Assembly: GCA_041394325.1 (NCBI GenBank)
Contig: JAWKIJ010000001.1
Location: 2,542,001-2,606,000, forward strand
Origin: JAWKIJ01 sp041394325
Lineage (GTDB): Bacteria > Actinomycetota > Acidimicrobiia > Acidimicrobiales > Microtrichaceae
DNA length: 64,000 nucleotides
Reading direction: 5' to 3'
Made by a program: the position numbers and the translations under genes. Of this stretch, positions 26,965 to 35,775 are shown piece by piece (position 1 is the stretch's first letter; the number at the start of each line of letters is the position of its first letter). Under the pieces are notes generated by a model that did no database searches, had not been told where the DNA came from, and saw nothing but the letters and a program-made list of their open reading frames with translations.

Positions 26965-27627
26965 TCAGCCCCGCTCAAGCCCCAGCGCTGCGAGGAACTG
27001 CTCGTGCAGCTCGAACCAGACCGTGTGATAGCTCTCGACGACCGGCTTGGCGAACCAGTCGTGCTCCCCGGCCCGGACGCGGTCCAACGCCGCGTCCAAC
27101 AGCGATCGATATCGGCCGAATCGCTCGGTCAGCGAAGCGAGCTCGCCCAACAACTCGCGGACGTCGACATGCAGGGTCACCAGGTCGGCGATGACCTGCT
27201 CGTCGTAGGCCGCGTCGTCGTGGGTGTTGGGTGACATCGTCGCCGCCGAACCGTCGGTGCCGGCGCCGATCGGCCCGGCCATGCGAACCTGCCAGCGGGT
27301 GCACAGGTCCAACACGACGGGGTTGAGGTCCAAGAAGCGCTCGTAGAGCGAGCGGACGCGCGGCCGTACCCCGAGGGAGTCCACCTCGGTGGCGAGGAGT
27401 CGTTCGCCGTGGGCGCGCCCGGCCGCGGTCAGCGACCAGCCGGACCACGGGCCCTCTCGATACGTCACCCACCCGCTCTGTTCGAGGTGCCTCAACAACG
27501 GTGCAACCTGGTGCTCGGGGATGGCGACTCGGGCAGCGACGCGATCGACCGGTCCGAACCCCACCAGCCTCACGGCCAACAAGAGCTCGGCCACCCGGGA
27601 ATCGCCTGGATCCGAGGCCGTCGTCAC
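26965..27627 (-). CDS. Winged-helix transcriptional regulator, unknown target
   Basis: 220 residues. The N-terminal 80 residues form a winged helix (LVGFGPVDRVAARVAIPEHQ, LLRHLEQSGWVTYREGPWSG, SLTAAGRAHGERLL), like MarR/PadR-type regulators. The C-terminal part is helical (LVTLHVDVRELLGELASL, FGRYRSLLDAALDRVRAG, VWFELHEQFLAALGLERG). It lies just downstream of the diiron protein gene in the same direction, with 28 bases between. It may regulate this local cluster, but no target is evident. Confidence 0.65.
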   Translation of the reverse strand: MTTASDPGDSRVAELLLAVRLVGFGPVDRVAARVAIPEHQVAPLLRHLEQSGWVTYREGPWSGWSLTAAGRAHGERLLATEVDSLGVRPRVRSLYERFLDLNPVVLDLCTRWQVRMAGPIGAGTDGSAATMSPNTHDDAAYDEQVIADLVTLHVDVRELLGELASLTERFGRYRSLLDAALDRVRAGEHDWFAKPVVESYHTVWFELHEQFLAALGLERG

Positions 27628-27655
27628 GAGGCCTCCTGCACGGAGTGGGGACGCC

Positions 27656-28801
27656 TCAGCGATTCGCCGTGGAGCCTGCCAGCTCGTCGGCGGAGAGCGC
27701 GAACGCCTCCATCTCGTCGGAGGTGTCGGTCAGGTCCTCGAACTGGATGACCCCGAGTTCCTCGAAGCGCCGACGCAACCAGAAGTCGTTGCGGTCGAGA
27801 AGGCCGAGCTTCTTGCAGTTCGGGACGATCTTGGAGAAGAGCATCATCTGGAACAACTGCCGCATCGGCGTACGCATCACCGCCTGGATCGCGTCCTTCG
27901 CGGGAATGCCCAGCCGCTCGAACACCTCCTGTTGGAGGAAGCGATCCCGCATCCGTACCGCCGCCTCGAACGCGAACTGCTGGCGCTCGAACATCTCGGC
28001 GTCGGTGAGATTGGCGTAGTACTCCTTGAGCGAGAGGACGCCGAAGGCCACGTGCCGGGCCTCGTCGCTCATCACGTAGCGCAGCAGTTGCTTGAGCAGC
28101 GGCTCGGTCGTGGTCTGGTGCATGAACCCGAACGCCGCGAGTGCGAGGCCCTCCACCATGATCTGCATGCCGAGGTACGTCATGTCCCACCGGCTGTCGT
28201 TGACGATGTCCTCGAGCAACAGGCCGAGGTGCGTGTTGATCGGGTAGAAGTCGCCGAGCTTGGTGTCGAGGTACTTCGCGAACACCTCGACGTGACGCGC
28301 CTCGTCCATCACCTGGGTCGACGCGTAGTACTTGGCGTCGATCCAGGGGACCGTCTCGACGATCTTGGCGGTGCAGATGAGCGCGCCCTGCTCACCGTGC
28401 ATGAACTGGCTCATCGTCCAGACGTTCGACTGGATGCCGAACTCCATCCACTGCTTCGCGTCCCACTTCTCGAAGGGCGTTCCGACGACGTCGAAGTCGA
28501 CGAGTTGTCCCTCCGGTGCTCCCGGGTTGTTCTGGATGGCGTTGAGCAGGACGACCTTCTCGATGTCCACCTCGGTGTCCCACGGGAGGTCGGTCTCCCC
28601 GTTCCACTGGGACACCTTGGCCTTCTCGTAGAGCTTCTCGAGCGCGGGTCGGGAGCCCTTGTCGTAGTCCCAGGTGAAGATCGCGTCGCTGTGGTCCTCG
28701 ACGGTGCGCACCACCTCGTCGCGGTCGGTGTTGCTCACCGCGAGGATCTCCTCGAGATCGTCGATGTCTTCACGGCCGATGATCTGCTGGTAGGTGGTCA
28801 T
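27656..28801 (-). CDS. Ferritin-like diiron protein (putative oxygenase)
   Basis: 381 residues, all-helical. A four-helix diiron site is suggested by QFMHGEQGALICTAK (Glu), MDEARHVEVFAKYL (ExxH), MVEGLALAAFGFM (Glu) and MSDEARHVAFGVL (ExxH), the pattern of class I RNR R2/R2lox, AurF-type N-oxygenases and related ferritin-like oxygenases. The substrate is unknown; there is no R2 radical-transfer C-terminus and no large subunit partner. ATG 28801 overlaps the TGA of the upstream TetR gene as ATGA, so the two are co-translated. Confidence 0.75.
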   Translation of the reverse strand: MTTYQQIIGREDIDDLEEILAVSNTDRDEVVRTVEDHSDAIFTWDYDKGSRPALEKLYEKAKVSQWNGETDLPWDTEVDIEKVVLLNAIQNNPGAPEGQLVDFDVVGTPFEKWDAKQWMEFGIQSNVWTMSQFMHGEQGALICTAKIVETVPWIDAKYYASTQVMDEARHVEVFAKYLDTKLGDFYPINTHLGLLLEDIVNDSRWDMTYLGMQIMVEGLALAAFGFMHQTTTEPLLKQLLRYVMSDEARHVAFGVLSLKEYYANLTDAEMFERQQFAFEAAVRMRDRFLQQEVFERLGIPAKDAIQAVMRTPMRQLFQMMLFSKIVPNCKKLGLLDRNDFWLRRRFEELGVIQFEDLTDTSDEMEAFALSADELAGSTANR

Positions 28802-29556
28802 GAGGTTCCCCCTGGGACGGAGTTGCTGTTGTGGAGATCGGTGTCGCGCTCGTCGGCGTCGTATGCGACCGCATCGCGGCCACCCCGGCCCCGCCCCGAC
28901 GTCGCGGTGAGTTCGTCGGCGGAGCGTCGGTCGGTGGTTCGCTCATGCCGCGGGGCCACGCGCTCGGGGAGCCCCGAGGCGGCGGAGCCACACGCGGCGA
29001 TACCGGGCGAGAGGTATCGCCGCACGAACGCCTCGACCGCGATCGGGTCGGTCACGTCGAACCAGCCCGGCTGCGCGAGCGCGGACAGGACGACTCGCGC
29101 CGCCCATTCGACGAGGTCACCGGCCGTCGCATCGTCGACGAACTCGACGAGCAGCGGGGCGAACGTGGTCCGTACCAGCGCCAGGGCCGGATCGAGCCGG
29201 TCGAACGAGATGAACGGCAGGAGGGAGTCCGGTTCGTGGCGGGCGAGGTAGGCGACGGCGGGATGACGTTGCAGTGCCCCCGCCCCCGAGACGATGCCGG
29301 CCGTGAGCGTCGCCTCGACACCGGGACGCCCCGACGCGTCCGAGACGACCCGGTCACCGAGGGCTGCGAGCTCGCGGAACGCGAGGCGTTGCAGGATCGC
29401 CGTGCGGCCGCCCGGGAACAGTCGGTACACGGTCGCTCGGCTGACGGAGGCCTCCGAGGCGATGTCCTCGGCCGTGGTCTTCGTGAGGCCCCACCGCGAG
29501 ATGCAGGTGAGCGCCGCGTCGAGGACACGGTCCTCCGCGGAGATGCCGTCCGTCAC
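28798..29556 (-). CDS. TetR family regulator (of the diiron/copper protein divergon)
   Basis: 252 residues. The N-terminal TetR helix-turn-helix is clear: RVLDAALTCISRWGLTKTTA, DIASEASVSRATVYRLFPGG. The ligand-binding domain follows to about residue 200, then a disordered Arg/Asp/Ser-rich tail of about 50 residues. GTG 29556 is the start; an inverted repeat begins at 29560, so the protein probably represses its own operon (with the diiron gene) and perhaps the divergent copper protein. Confidence 0.85.
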   Translation of the reverse strand: MTDGISAEDRVLDAALTCISRWGLTKTTAEDIASEASVSRATVYRLFPGGRTAILQRLAFRELAALGDRVVSDASGRPGVEATLTAGIVSGAGALQRHPAVAYLARHEPDSLLPFISFDRLDPALALVRTTFAPLLVEFVDDATAGDLVEWAARVVLSALAQPGWFDVTDPIAVEAFVRRYLSPGIAACGSAASGLPERVAPRHERTTDRRSADELTATSGRGRGGRDAVAYDADERDTDLHNSNSVPGGTS

Positions 29557-29559
29557 ATG

Positions 29560-29586
29560 TGAGACAATAAGACCTGATTCGTCTCA
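29560..29586. promoter_or_regulatory. Candidate TetR operator
   Basis: TGAGAC at 29560-29565 and GTCTCA at 29581-29586 form a 6-bp inverted repeat spaced 15 bases. The half-sites extend imperfectly (TGAGACAATAAGACC against TGAGACGAATCAGGT on the other strand). It lies 3 bases before the tetR start and about 115 bases before the divergent copper protein gene. Confidence 0.5.
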
Positions 29587-29699
29587 TTGGCGCGCGTGTG
29601 ACGCGATTCACAAGCTGCGCGGGTTCGCGTAAGGCCTGCCGGGGCGTCGATGTCAAGAGTCACATGTCCACGACCTGAGAACGTTGTTAGGTTGACCTT

Positions 29700-31094
29700 A
29701 TGGACGACTCCACTACCCCCACCAAGGAGCGCGGCCACTCAAGCGGCGGCTCCCCTCTGCTCATGATTCTCGCCACCACGTTCGGGCTGTTCGCCCTCGT
29801 GCTCGGCGCACTCGGGATCCTGCTACCCACCGGAGGCGGTGGGACCGGCGGATCGTCCGGCCCCCAGACCACCCAAGACCGTGTCGGTCGTCCTCACCGA
29901 GTTCAAGGTGGAGCCTGCGACCATCGAGGTGGAGCCCAACCAGAAGCTCATCCTGAAGGTGACCAACAAGGGCACCATGGACCACGACCTGAAGGTCGAC
30001 GGCACCGACGGCACCAAGATGCTCGCGCCCAACAACTCCCAGACGGTCGAGGTCGGACCCTTCGATGCGAGCACCGAAGCCTGGTGCACCGTCGCGGGCC
30101 ACAAGGCCGCCGGCATGGTCATGACCATCACCGTCAAGGGCGCAACCGGCGCAGCGGTCTCGGGCGGATCCACGGCGGCCGCCTCGACCGGAGCGAAGAT
30201 CGATGCGTCGAAGAACCCGGGACCCGACTGGAAGCCCTACGACCCGACCCTGGCCCCCGCACCGGGCGGCACCGTGCACAACATCTCACTGCACGCGATC
30301 GACAAGACGATCGAGGTCGCACCGGGGTCACCCAGGCGATGTGGACCTTCGGCGGAACCGTCCCCGGTCCGACGCTCCGTGGCAAGATCGGCGACGTCTT
30401 CAACGTCACGCTGGTCAACGACGGATCCATCGAGCACTCGATCGACTTCCACGCATCGAAGGTCGCGCCCAACGTCGAGATGCGCTCGATCAAGCCCGGT
30501 GAGAGCCTCGTCTACCAGTTCAAGGCCGACTACGCCGGTGCGTGGATGTACCACTGCGGCACGAGCCCCACGCTGCACCACATCGGCAACGGGATGTACG
30601 GCGCGGTCGTCATCGATCCCCCCGACCTCCCACCCGTCGCGCACGAGTACGTCCTGGTCCAGTCCGAGCTCTACCTCGGCCCCAACGGCAAGGAGGGAGA
30701 CCTCGACAAGATGCTCGCGGAGAACTTCGACGCCGTCGTGTTCAACGGGTACTACAACCAGTACGTGCACGCCCCCATCCGGGTCGAGCCCAACGAGCGG
30801 ATCCGGATCTGGGTGGTCGACGACGGACCCTCGGAGAACTCCGCCTTCCACATCGTGGGCACCATCTTCGACACCGTGTTCAAGGAAGGCTCCTACGTGC
30901 TGCGACCCGATGCACGGCGAGGAGGCTCCCAGGCGCTCGACCTCCAACCGTCACAGGGTGGCTTCGTCGAGTTCACCTTCGCGGTGCCGGGGAACTACCC
31001 GTTCGTGACCCACAAGTTCTCCAATGCCTCGAAGGGGGCGATGGGGATCTTCCAGGCCGGTGACGTGGCCGCGACCGGCGCAGGCGGGCACTGA
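29700..31094 (+). CDS. Membrane-anchored cupredoxin fused to a two-domain copper nitrite reductase-like protein, two frameshifts
   Basis: About 465 residues. TM segment near 20-42 (LLMILATTFGLFALVLGALG). A blue-copper cupredoxin domain (about 60-140) has type 1 ligands in TMDHDLKV and AWCTVAGHKAAGM (His, Cys, His, Met). The NirK-like part has HSIDFHAS (catalytic Asp and His), WMYHCGTSPTLHHIGNGMYG (type 1 Cys-His-Met and type 2 His), NSAFHIVGTIFD and YPFVTHKFSNASKG. Frame breaks lie near 29872 and near 30326, the latter in a G run. Likely an extracytoplasmic nitrite reductase or related multicopper oxidase with its own tethered electron donor; the substrate is inferred. Confidence 0.8.
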   Translation: MDDSTTPTKERGHSSGGSPLLMILATTFGLFALVLGALGILLPTGGGGTGGSSGPQTTQDRVGRPHRVQGGACDHRGGAQPEAHPEGDQQGHHGPRPEGRRHRRHQDARAQQLPDGRGRTLRCEHRSLVHRRGPQGRRHGHDHHRQGRNRRSGLGRIHGGRLDRSEDRCVEEPGTRLEALRPDPGPRTGRHRAQHLTARDRQDDRGRTGVTQAMWTFGGTVPGPTLRGKIGDVFNVTLVNDGSIEHSIDFHASKVAPNVEMRSIKPGESLVYQFKADYAGAWMYHCGTSPTLHHIGNGMYGAVVIDPPDLPPVAHEYVLVQSELYLGPNGKEGDLDKMLAENFDAVVFNGYYNQYVHAPIRVEPNERIRIWVVDDGPSENSAFHIVGTIFDTVFKEGSYVLRPDARRGGSQALDLQPSQGGFVEFTFAVPGNYPFVTHKFSNASKGAMGIFQAGDVAATGAGGH

Positions 31095-31111
31095 GCCGCG
31101 ACCCATCCACT

Positions 31112-31155
31112 CCGGGGTGGACGGAACCGTAGGGGGTTCGGTCCGTCCGCCCCGG
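31112..31155. terminator. Bidirectional terminator between convergent genes
   Basis: CCGGGGTGGACGGAACCG and CGGTCCGTCCGCCCCGG form an imperfect 17-bp stem (one bulged A, one T-G pair) with a 9-base loop, in the gap between the copper protein stop and the stop of the convergent TetR gene. Confidence 0.7.
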
Positions 31156-31183
31156 CGTCACGCCCGGTCGGGTGGACGACGGA

Positions 31184-31753
31184 TCATCGGGCGATGATCC
31201 CGGCGAGGAACTGGGTCCGCACCAGGTGACGGACCTGCTGCTCGTCGTCGAGGTCCCAGGATCCGGCCGCCCCGATGTGGCTCATCAAGAGCCGAGCCAG
31301 GTACTCCGCGGCATCGTCGGTGTCGATCCCCTCCACCAGGGGTCCGCGGAGGATCAGGTCCCGCAGATAGCCGGTGATCAGGGCGTGGACGAGCTGGTCG
31401 GAGCTCACGAGTGCCGGAAGGAAGTCGTCGGGTTCCGGCGCGACCAGGCGTTGCAGGAGCTCGTTGTCCCGGATGCTGCGTCGGGCCAGGATCAGCCCGT
31501 GCACCAGGCGGTCCTCCACGCCTTCGAAGTGGTCGACCGCACGGTAGAGCTCGCTCCAGAACGCGCCGACCTCCCTGGTGACGGTCTCGTTGACGAGTTG
31601 GGTGCGCCCCTCCGGGAACCAGCGGTAGATCGTCGCCCGTGAGCACCCGGCGAGCGACGCGACGTCCTCGAGGGCGAATGCCTTGAGGCCGCTTCGGTCG
31701 ACGCACGCGATGACCGCATCCATGATGCGGTCCCGCGGGCCCGCCCCGCTCAC
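31184..31753 (-). CDS. TetR family regulator
   Basis: 189 residues, N-terminal TetR domain: DRIMDAVIACVDRSGLKAFA, DVASLAGCSRATIYRWFPEG, then an all-helical effector domain. GTG 31753 overlaps the SURF1 TGA as GTGA, so it is co-transcribed with the SURF1 gene. It is similar in its helix-turn-helix to the other TetR 1.6 kb away (both SRATxYRxFPxGRT), suggesting related regulators on either side of the copper protein. Confidence 0.85.
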   Translation of the reverse strand: MSGAGPRDRIMDAVIACVDRSGLKAFALEDVASLAGCSRATIYRWFPEGRTQLVNETVTREVGAFWSELYRAVDHFEGVEDRLVHGLILARRSIRDNELLQRLVAPEPDDFLPALVSSDQLVHALITGYLRDLILRGPLVEGIDTDDAAEYLARLLMSHIGAAGSWDLDDEQQVRHLVRTQFLAGIIAR

Positions 31754-32646
31754 GACGTGCTCTCCGGTTCGGGTCGACTCGCGGAGCCCGCGTCGACCCG
31801 GTCGACCGGCGAGCGGGTCGAATCCGTATCGGGGTCGACCCTGCCGTCGGGTGCAGAGGAAACGTCGTCGACCGGAGTGAGGTCACCGAGCGCACGATTG
31901 CGGGCGACCCTGCGCAACAACAACGGATAGACGATGAGCGTCAGGAGGGTGAAGATCGCCCACTGCACCGCATAGCCGAGAGGCGGCCCCTCGCTGCGGT
32001 CCGGTAGCGGGTAGGGCGTGAGCATCCGTGCGCCGGTCGGTGGGGTCTGCGACTCGAGTTGGACGTACACCGGCTGATACCGCAGCCGGGCCGCTGCGGA
32101 GATGGCGTCGAGGTCGAGTCGGGCGTACTGGTGGTCGCCGAGGTCGACCACGCGGTTCTCCAGACCCGACGCTATCTGCGTGGCACGGGCCCAGCCGTCG
32201 ACTGCGACCGTCCCCGACGGCGGTTCCACGCCCTCGATCGGGGGCGTGACGTCCGACACCGCCGCGGGGACGAAGCCCCGGACGACCAGCACGGGATCAC
32301 CCCCGCCGCGTGGGTACAGCGGCGTGACCACCAGCCTTCCTGCCGCACCGCCGAGCGTCTTCGAGGGGACCGTGAACTCCGCCTCGGGCCGGTAGGTGCC
32401 CGTGACCGAGACCGCCGTGTAGTCGACGCGCTCACCCCGACCCGCGTCGGTCACGCCGGCGGCCGAGAGCACCTCCGCGAGGGGTCGGGGCGCCCGGTCG
32501 GCCCTCTGTTCGATCAGCCGGTTCTGGGCCTTGCGTTGGTCGAGGCGATGGAGCTGCCACCGCATCATCAGCAGCATCGTGATGCACATCGCCGCGACGA
32601 ACAGATGCGACAGGATCCACCGCGGCTTCCACACGAACCGATACAC
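31750..32646 (-). CDS. SURF1 family cytochrome oxidase assembly protein
   Basis: 298 residues with a TM at each end (ILSHLFVAAMCITMLLMMRW near residue 10 and YAVQWAIFTLLTLIVYPLLL near 235). Between them are typical SURF1 blocks: WQLHRLDQRKAQN, VSVTGTYRPEAEF, PLYPRGGGDPVLVVRGFVP, VAVDGWA. SURF1/Shy1 helps insert heme a into aa3-type cytochrome c oxidase. GTG 32646 is the start (VYRFVWKPRW); a longer open frame upstream is antisense to proS. A Pro/Asp-rich C-terminal tail follows TM2. Confidence 0.88.
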   Translation of the reverse strand: MYRFVWKPRWILSHLFVAAMCITMLLMMRWQLHRLDQRKAQNRLIEQRADRAPRPLAEVLSAAGVTDAGRGERVDYTAVSVTGTYRPEAEFTVPSKTLGGAAGRLVVTPLYPRGGGDPVLVVRGFVPAAVSDVTPPIEGVEPPSGTVAVDGWARATQIASGLENRVVDLGDHQYARLDLDAISAAARLRYQPVYVQLESQTPPTGARMLTPYPLPDRSEGPPLGYAVQWAIFTLLTLIVYPLLLRRVARNRALGDLTPVDDVSSAPDGRVDPDTDSTRSPVDRVDAGSASRPEPESTS

Positions 32647-32745
32647 GTTCGAACAGGCTAGGTCGCCACTCCACCTCGTCCCGCTACGGCCCGGCCGAAG
32701 CCCGGGCAGACGGGCCCGCCCCGGCACTCCTCCTAAGCTCGCACG

Positions 32746-34161
32746 ATGGCCAGACCGCCCGTGCTCACCCCCCAGGCCGAGAACTTTCCGCAGTGGTACC
32801 AGGACGTGCTCGACAAGGCGGAGCTCGCGTCGAATGGACCGGCACGGGGCACGATGGTCATCCGGCCGTACGCCTACGCGATATGGGAGCGGATGCAGGC
32901 CCAGGTCGATCGACGCATCAAGGCGGCCGGCGCCGAGAACGTCTATTTCCCGTTGTTCATCCCGAACTCCTATCTCGAGCGCGAGGCCGAGCACGTCGAG
33001 GGATTCAGTCCCGAGCTCGCGATCGTCACCCATGCGGGTGGAAAGGAGTTGGCCGAGCCGCTCGTCGTGCGCCCCACGTCCGAGACGGTCTTCGGTGAGA
33101 TGATGGCGAACTGGATCCAGGGCCATCGAGACCTCCCGCTGCTGTTGAACCAGTGGGCCAACGTCGTGCGCTGGGAGCTCCGGCCGCGGACCTTCCTCCG
33201 GACGAGCGAGTTCCTCTGGCAGGAGGGACACACCGCGCACGCCACCCGCGACGACGCGTCGGCCTACGCGCGGCTCATCCACGAGTCCGTGTACCACGAG
33301 TTCCTCACCGGGGAGTTGGCGATCTCGGTCCTGCTCGGGCGCAAGACCGCCAAGGAGCGCTTCGCCGGGGCGACCGACACCCTCACCTGTGAGGCGATGA
33401 TGGGCGACGGCAAGGCCCTGCAACTCGCGACCAGCCACGAGCTGGGGCAGAATTTCGCTGAGGCCTTCGACATGAACTACCTCGACGTCGACGGCGAACG
33501 CCGAACGTGCTGGACCACGTCGTGGGGATCGAGCACCCGGATGGTCGGCGGGTTGATCATGGCGCACGGCGACGACCGTGGTCTGGTCCTGCCACCGCGG
33601 ATCGCACCGTTCCAGGTGGTGATCGTGCCCGTTCGGGACCAGCCCGAGGTGATGGAGACGGTTGATCGGATCGCCACCGCCTTGGGGGACCAGGGGGTTC
33701 GGGTCCGCGTCGACCGTGACACCCACCTCGGTCTCGGGCGCCGGGTCACGGCATGGGAACTGAAGGGCGTTCCGCTGCGCATCGAGATCGGCCCCCGCGA
33801 CCTCGAGTCGGGATCGGCCGTGCTGATCCGTCGCGACACAGCCGGGAAGTCGGCCGTGCCGATCGACACGCTCGCGTCGACGGTGCCCGACCTGCTCGTG
33901 CGGATCCAGCACGACATCACGGCCTCGGCGCGTCGACGCACCGAGGAACGCACCGTGGAGGTGGATGACCTCGACTCGGCCCGGGCGGTGGCACGGCACG
34001 GCTTTGCCCGACTGCCGTGGAACCTCGTCGGAGTCGACGGGGAGGCCAGCCTGGCCGAGGACGCCCTCACGGTGCGATGCCTCCAACGGGAAGACGGCTC
34101 GTTGCCCCGGCCCGAGGACGACGACGACGATCTCCTCGCCGTCGTCGCCCGCGCGTACTGA
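32746..34161 (+). CDS. proS: Prolyl-tRNA synthetase (short, archaeal/eukaryotic-type)
   Basis: Class II synthetase charging tRNA-Pro. 471 residues, without the bacterial editing insertion, so of the ProS3 type. Motif 1 region VYFPLFIPNSYLEREAEHVE, motif 2 around LRPRTFLRTSEFLWQEGHTA, motif 3 TSWGSSTRMVGGLIMAHGDD, then the anticodon domain (APFQVVIVPVRDQ). It starts at ATG 32746 and is divergent from SURF1. Intact. Confidence 0.94.
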   Translation: MARPPVLTPQAENFPQWYQDVLDKAELASNGPARGTMVIRPYAYAIWERMQAQVDRRIKAAGAENVYFPLFIPNSYLEREAEHVEGFSPELAIVTHAGGKELAEPLVVRPTSETVFGEMMANWIQGHRDLPLLLNQWANVVRWELRPRTFLRTSEFLWQEGHTAHATRDDASAYARLIHESVYHEFLTGELAISVLLGRKTAKERFAGATDTLTCEAMMGDGKALQLATSHELGQNFAEAFDMNYLDVDGERRTCWTTSWGSSTRMVGGLIMAHGDDRGLVLPPRIAPFQVVIVPVRDQPEVMETVDRIATALGDQGVRVRVDRDTHLGLGRRVTAWELKGVPLRIEIGPRDLESGSAVLIRRDTAGKSAVPIDTLASTVPDLLVRIQHDITASARRRTEERTVEVDDLDSARAVARHGFARLPWNLVGVDGEASLAEDALTVRCLQREDGSLPRPEDDDDDLLAVVARAY

Positions 34162-34169
34162 CGTTCCCG

Positions 34170-34901
34170 GTGAACCCCTCGCCTCCCGAGCACCCCTACT
34201 CGGGACCGGTCGCGGCTTCCGACGACCCGGGACGGGTACCGCCGCGTTGGGTGATGCCGGTCGCCATGTTGCCGATCCTGGCGGTCGTGGTGGCCGGTTG
34301 GGTCGCCGGGAGCACCTGGGCGACCCTTCTGGGTTCACACCCGTTGGTCCTCGTCGCGTTGAGCCCGGTGAACCGGAACCTGATCCTGGTCACCAACCAC
34401 GTCGGCTCCGGGGGCTACTACGCCGTCGGCATGATCCGGCACCTGCTGCCCGATCCGTTCTTCTTCCTACTGGGCTACTGGTATGGCGCCCGCGCTGCGC
34501 TGGGCATCGGAGTCGTCGGGGCTCGCCGCACGGCTGGTCGGTCCCACGGGCCACGGACTGGAGGATCCGCGGCACCGCCGGATCCTCATCCCGCTGCGTT
34601 CGTCATCCCCAACAACTACGTGTCGTTGCTGTGCGGGGCCGCACGGATGCGCTTCGTGGAGTTCCTGGTGCTGAACGTGGCGGGCACCGCCACCCGATTG
34701 TTCCTGTGCCGCTGGATCGGGCTGCTCTTCCGTGACGACGTGACCGATCTCGCCAGGTGGATCGGGCGCTACCAGTGGCCGATCACCGCGGCGAGCACCG
34801 TCGTGGTGATCGGCGCGATGTTCCTTCAACTGCGCCCCAGCGGCAACGTGCAGCGGCTGCTCCACCTCGACGAGGACCCCGAGGTGGTCGACGACGAGTG
34901 A
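34170..34901 (+). CDS. DedA/VTT-like membrane protein, two frameshifts
   Basis: About 244 residues with hydrophobic stretches (MPVAMLPILAVVVAGWVAGS, HPLVLVALSPVNRNLILVTN, FFFLLGYWYG, FVEFLVLNVAGTATRLFLC, WPITAASTVVVIGAMFLQL). FLLGYWYG followed by ALRW, GLAARLVGPTGHGLED and NYVSLLCGAARMRFVEF matches the SNARE-associated/DedA layout. Two breaks, near 34484 and 34595, move the central 37 residues into the +1 frame and back. GTG 34170 follows the proS stop by 8 bases. DedA proteins act in lipid transport and envelope homeostasis; the substrate here is unknown. Confidence 0.65.
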   Translation: MNPSPPEHPYSGPVAASDDPGRVPPRWVMPVAMLPILAVVVAGWVAGSTWATLLGSHPLVLVALSPVNRNLILVTNHVGSGGYYAVGMIRHLLPDPFFFLLGYWYGARAALGIGVVGARRTAGRSHGPRTGGSAAPPDPHPAAFVIPNNYVSLLCGAARMRFVEFLVLNVAGTATRLFLCRWIGLLFRDDVTDLARWIGRYQWPITAASTVVVIGAMFLQLRPSGNVQRLLHLDEDPEVVDDE

Positions 34902-34925
34902 GCCGCGGCCGCGGTGGTGGGCTCA
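34899..34925. terminator. Inverted repeat containing both convergent stop codons
   Basis: TGAGCC and GGCTCA, spaced 15 bases around GCGGCCGC, contain the TGA of the DedA-like gene and the TGA of the TauE-like gene. Placed exactly between convergent genes, it may terminate both; the stem is short and there is no T-tract. Confidence 0.4.
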
Positions 34926-35759
34926 GCGCAGGGCGGCCAGCTCACGCCCGGCGAACAGCGCCGCCATCACGACGAGCAACACGCCCGCGACCTTGCGCAG
35001 CGCCGCGTCCGACGTCCTGATCGTGAAGGTCGCACCGACCTGGGCCCCCGGCACGATCCCGACGGCGAGCGGCAGTGCGTAACGCCAGTCGACGTGGCCC
35101 AACGACACGTGCACGACGAGAGCGGTCACCGACATCATGGCGACGGTCGCGAGGGATGTGGCCACCGCACGCTTGACCGGAAGCCGCAATCCCAGGGTCA
35201 GTGCCGGCACCAACACGAGCCCACCACCGATACCCAGCAGACCGGCGAGGAACCCGGCGGTCACCCCGATCGCCAGCATCGCCGGACGCCCACCGCGGGG
35301 CCGCACCGACTGCCCCGACGTCGCCGAAACGTCGATCCCCGCCCTCCCGTGCTCCTCGGTCGGGTGGACGCTCTCGGGACCGAACTGCGTCGGCGGGACG
35401 CGGAGTGCGTCACGCCACAACGACACGCCGCACCACATGATCACGACCGCGGTGAGGACCATCAGCCAGTGCGCGTCGACCAGGTCGGCGACCCACGCAC
35501 CGAGTGCCGCGGACACGACACCGGCCAGGCCGCACATGAGCACGATCTCCCGTTCGATCAGCCCCTCACGGTGATACCGCCACGCCCCCGACAGCGCACC
35601 GGGCAGGATCGCGGGGACCGTCGAGCCCACCGACGCGATGGGCGTAGCCCCCATCCAGCGGATCATCGGGGTGGTGAGCGCACCGCCGCCGACCCCGATG
35701 ACCGCGGCGAGAATCCCCGACGCGAAACCCGCGACCAGCGACAACAGGCTCGTCAGCAC
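34923..35759 (-). CDS. TauE/SafE family anion permease
   Basis: 278 residues and about seven to eight membrane segments in two repeated halves, each beginning with a Gly-rich block: GFASGILAAVIGVGGGALTTP and GFLAGLLGIGGGLVLVPALT, the hallmark of TauE/SafE. The family exports sulfite, sulfoacetate or similar organic anions; the substrate cannot be told. A hydrophilic loop of about 35 residues separates the halves. Starts 16 bases downstream of dapB in the same direction, so likely the last gene of the M16-dapB unit. Confidence 0.88.
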   Translation of the reverse strand: MLTSLLSLVAGFASGILAAVIGVGGGALTTPMIRWMGATPIASVGSTVPAILPGALSGAWRYHREGLIEREIVLMCGLAGVVSAALGAWVADLVDAHWLMVLTAVVIMWCGVSLWRDALRVPPTQFGPESVHPTEEHGRAGIDVSATSGQSVRPRGGRPAMLAIGVTAGFLAGLLGIGGGLVLVPALTLGLRLPVKRAVATSLATVAMMSVTALVVHVSLGHVDWRYALPLAVGIVPGAQVGATFTIRTSDAALRKVAGVLLVVMAALFAGRELAALR

Positions 35760-35775
35760 GGCTGACCGCCGTTCC

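Noticed and set aside
32647..34338. Upstream extension of the SURF1 open frame
   Set aside because: The frame stays open antisense to proS, but SURF1 motifs begin only after GTG 32646 and the extension looks like shadow sequence.
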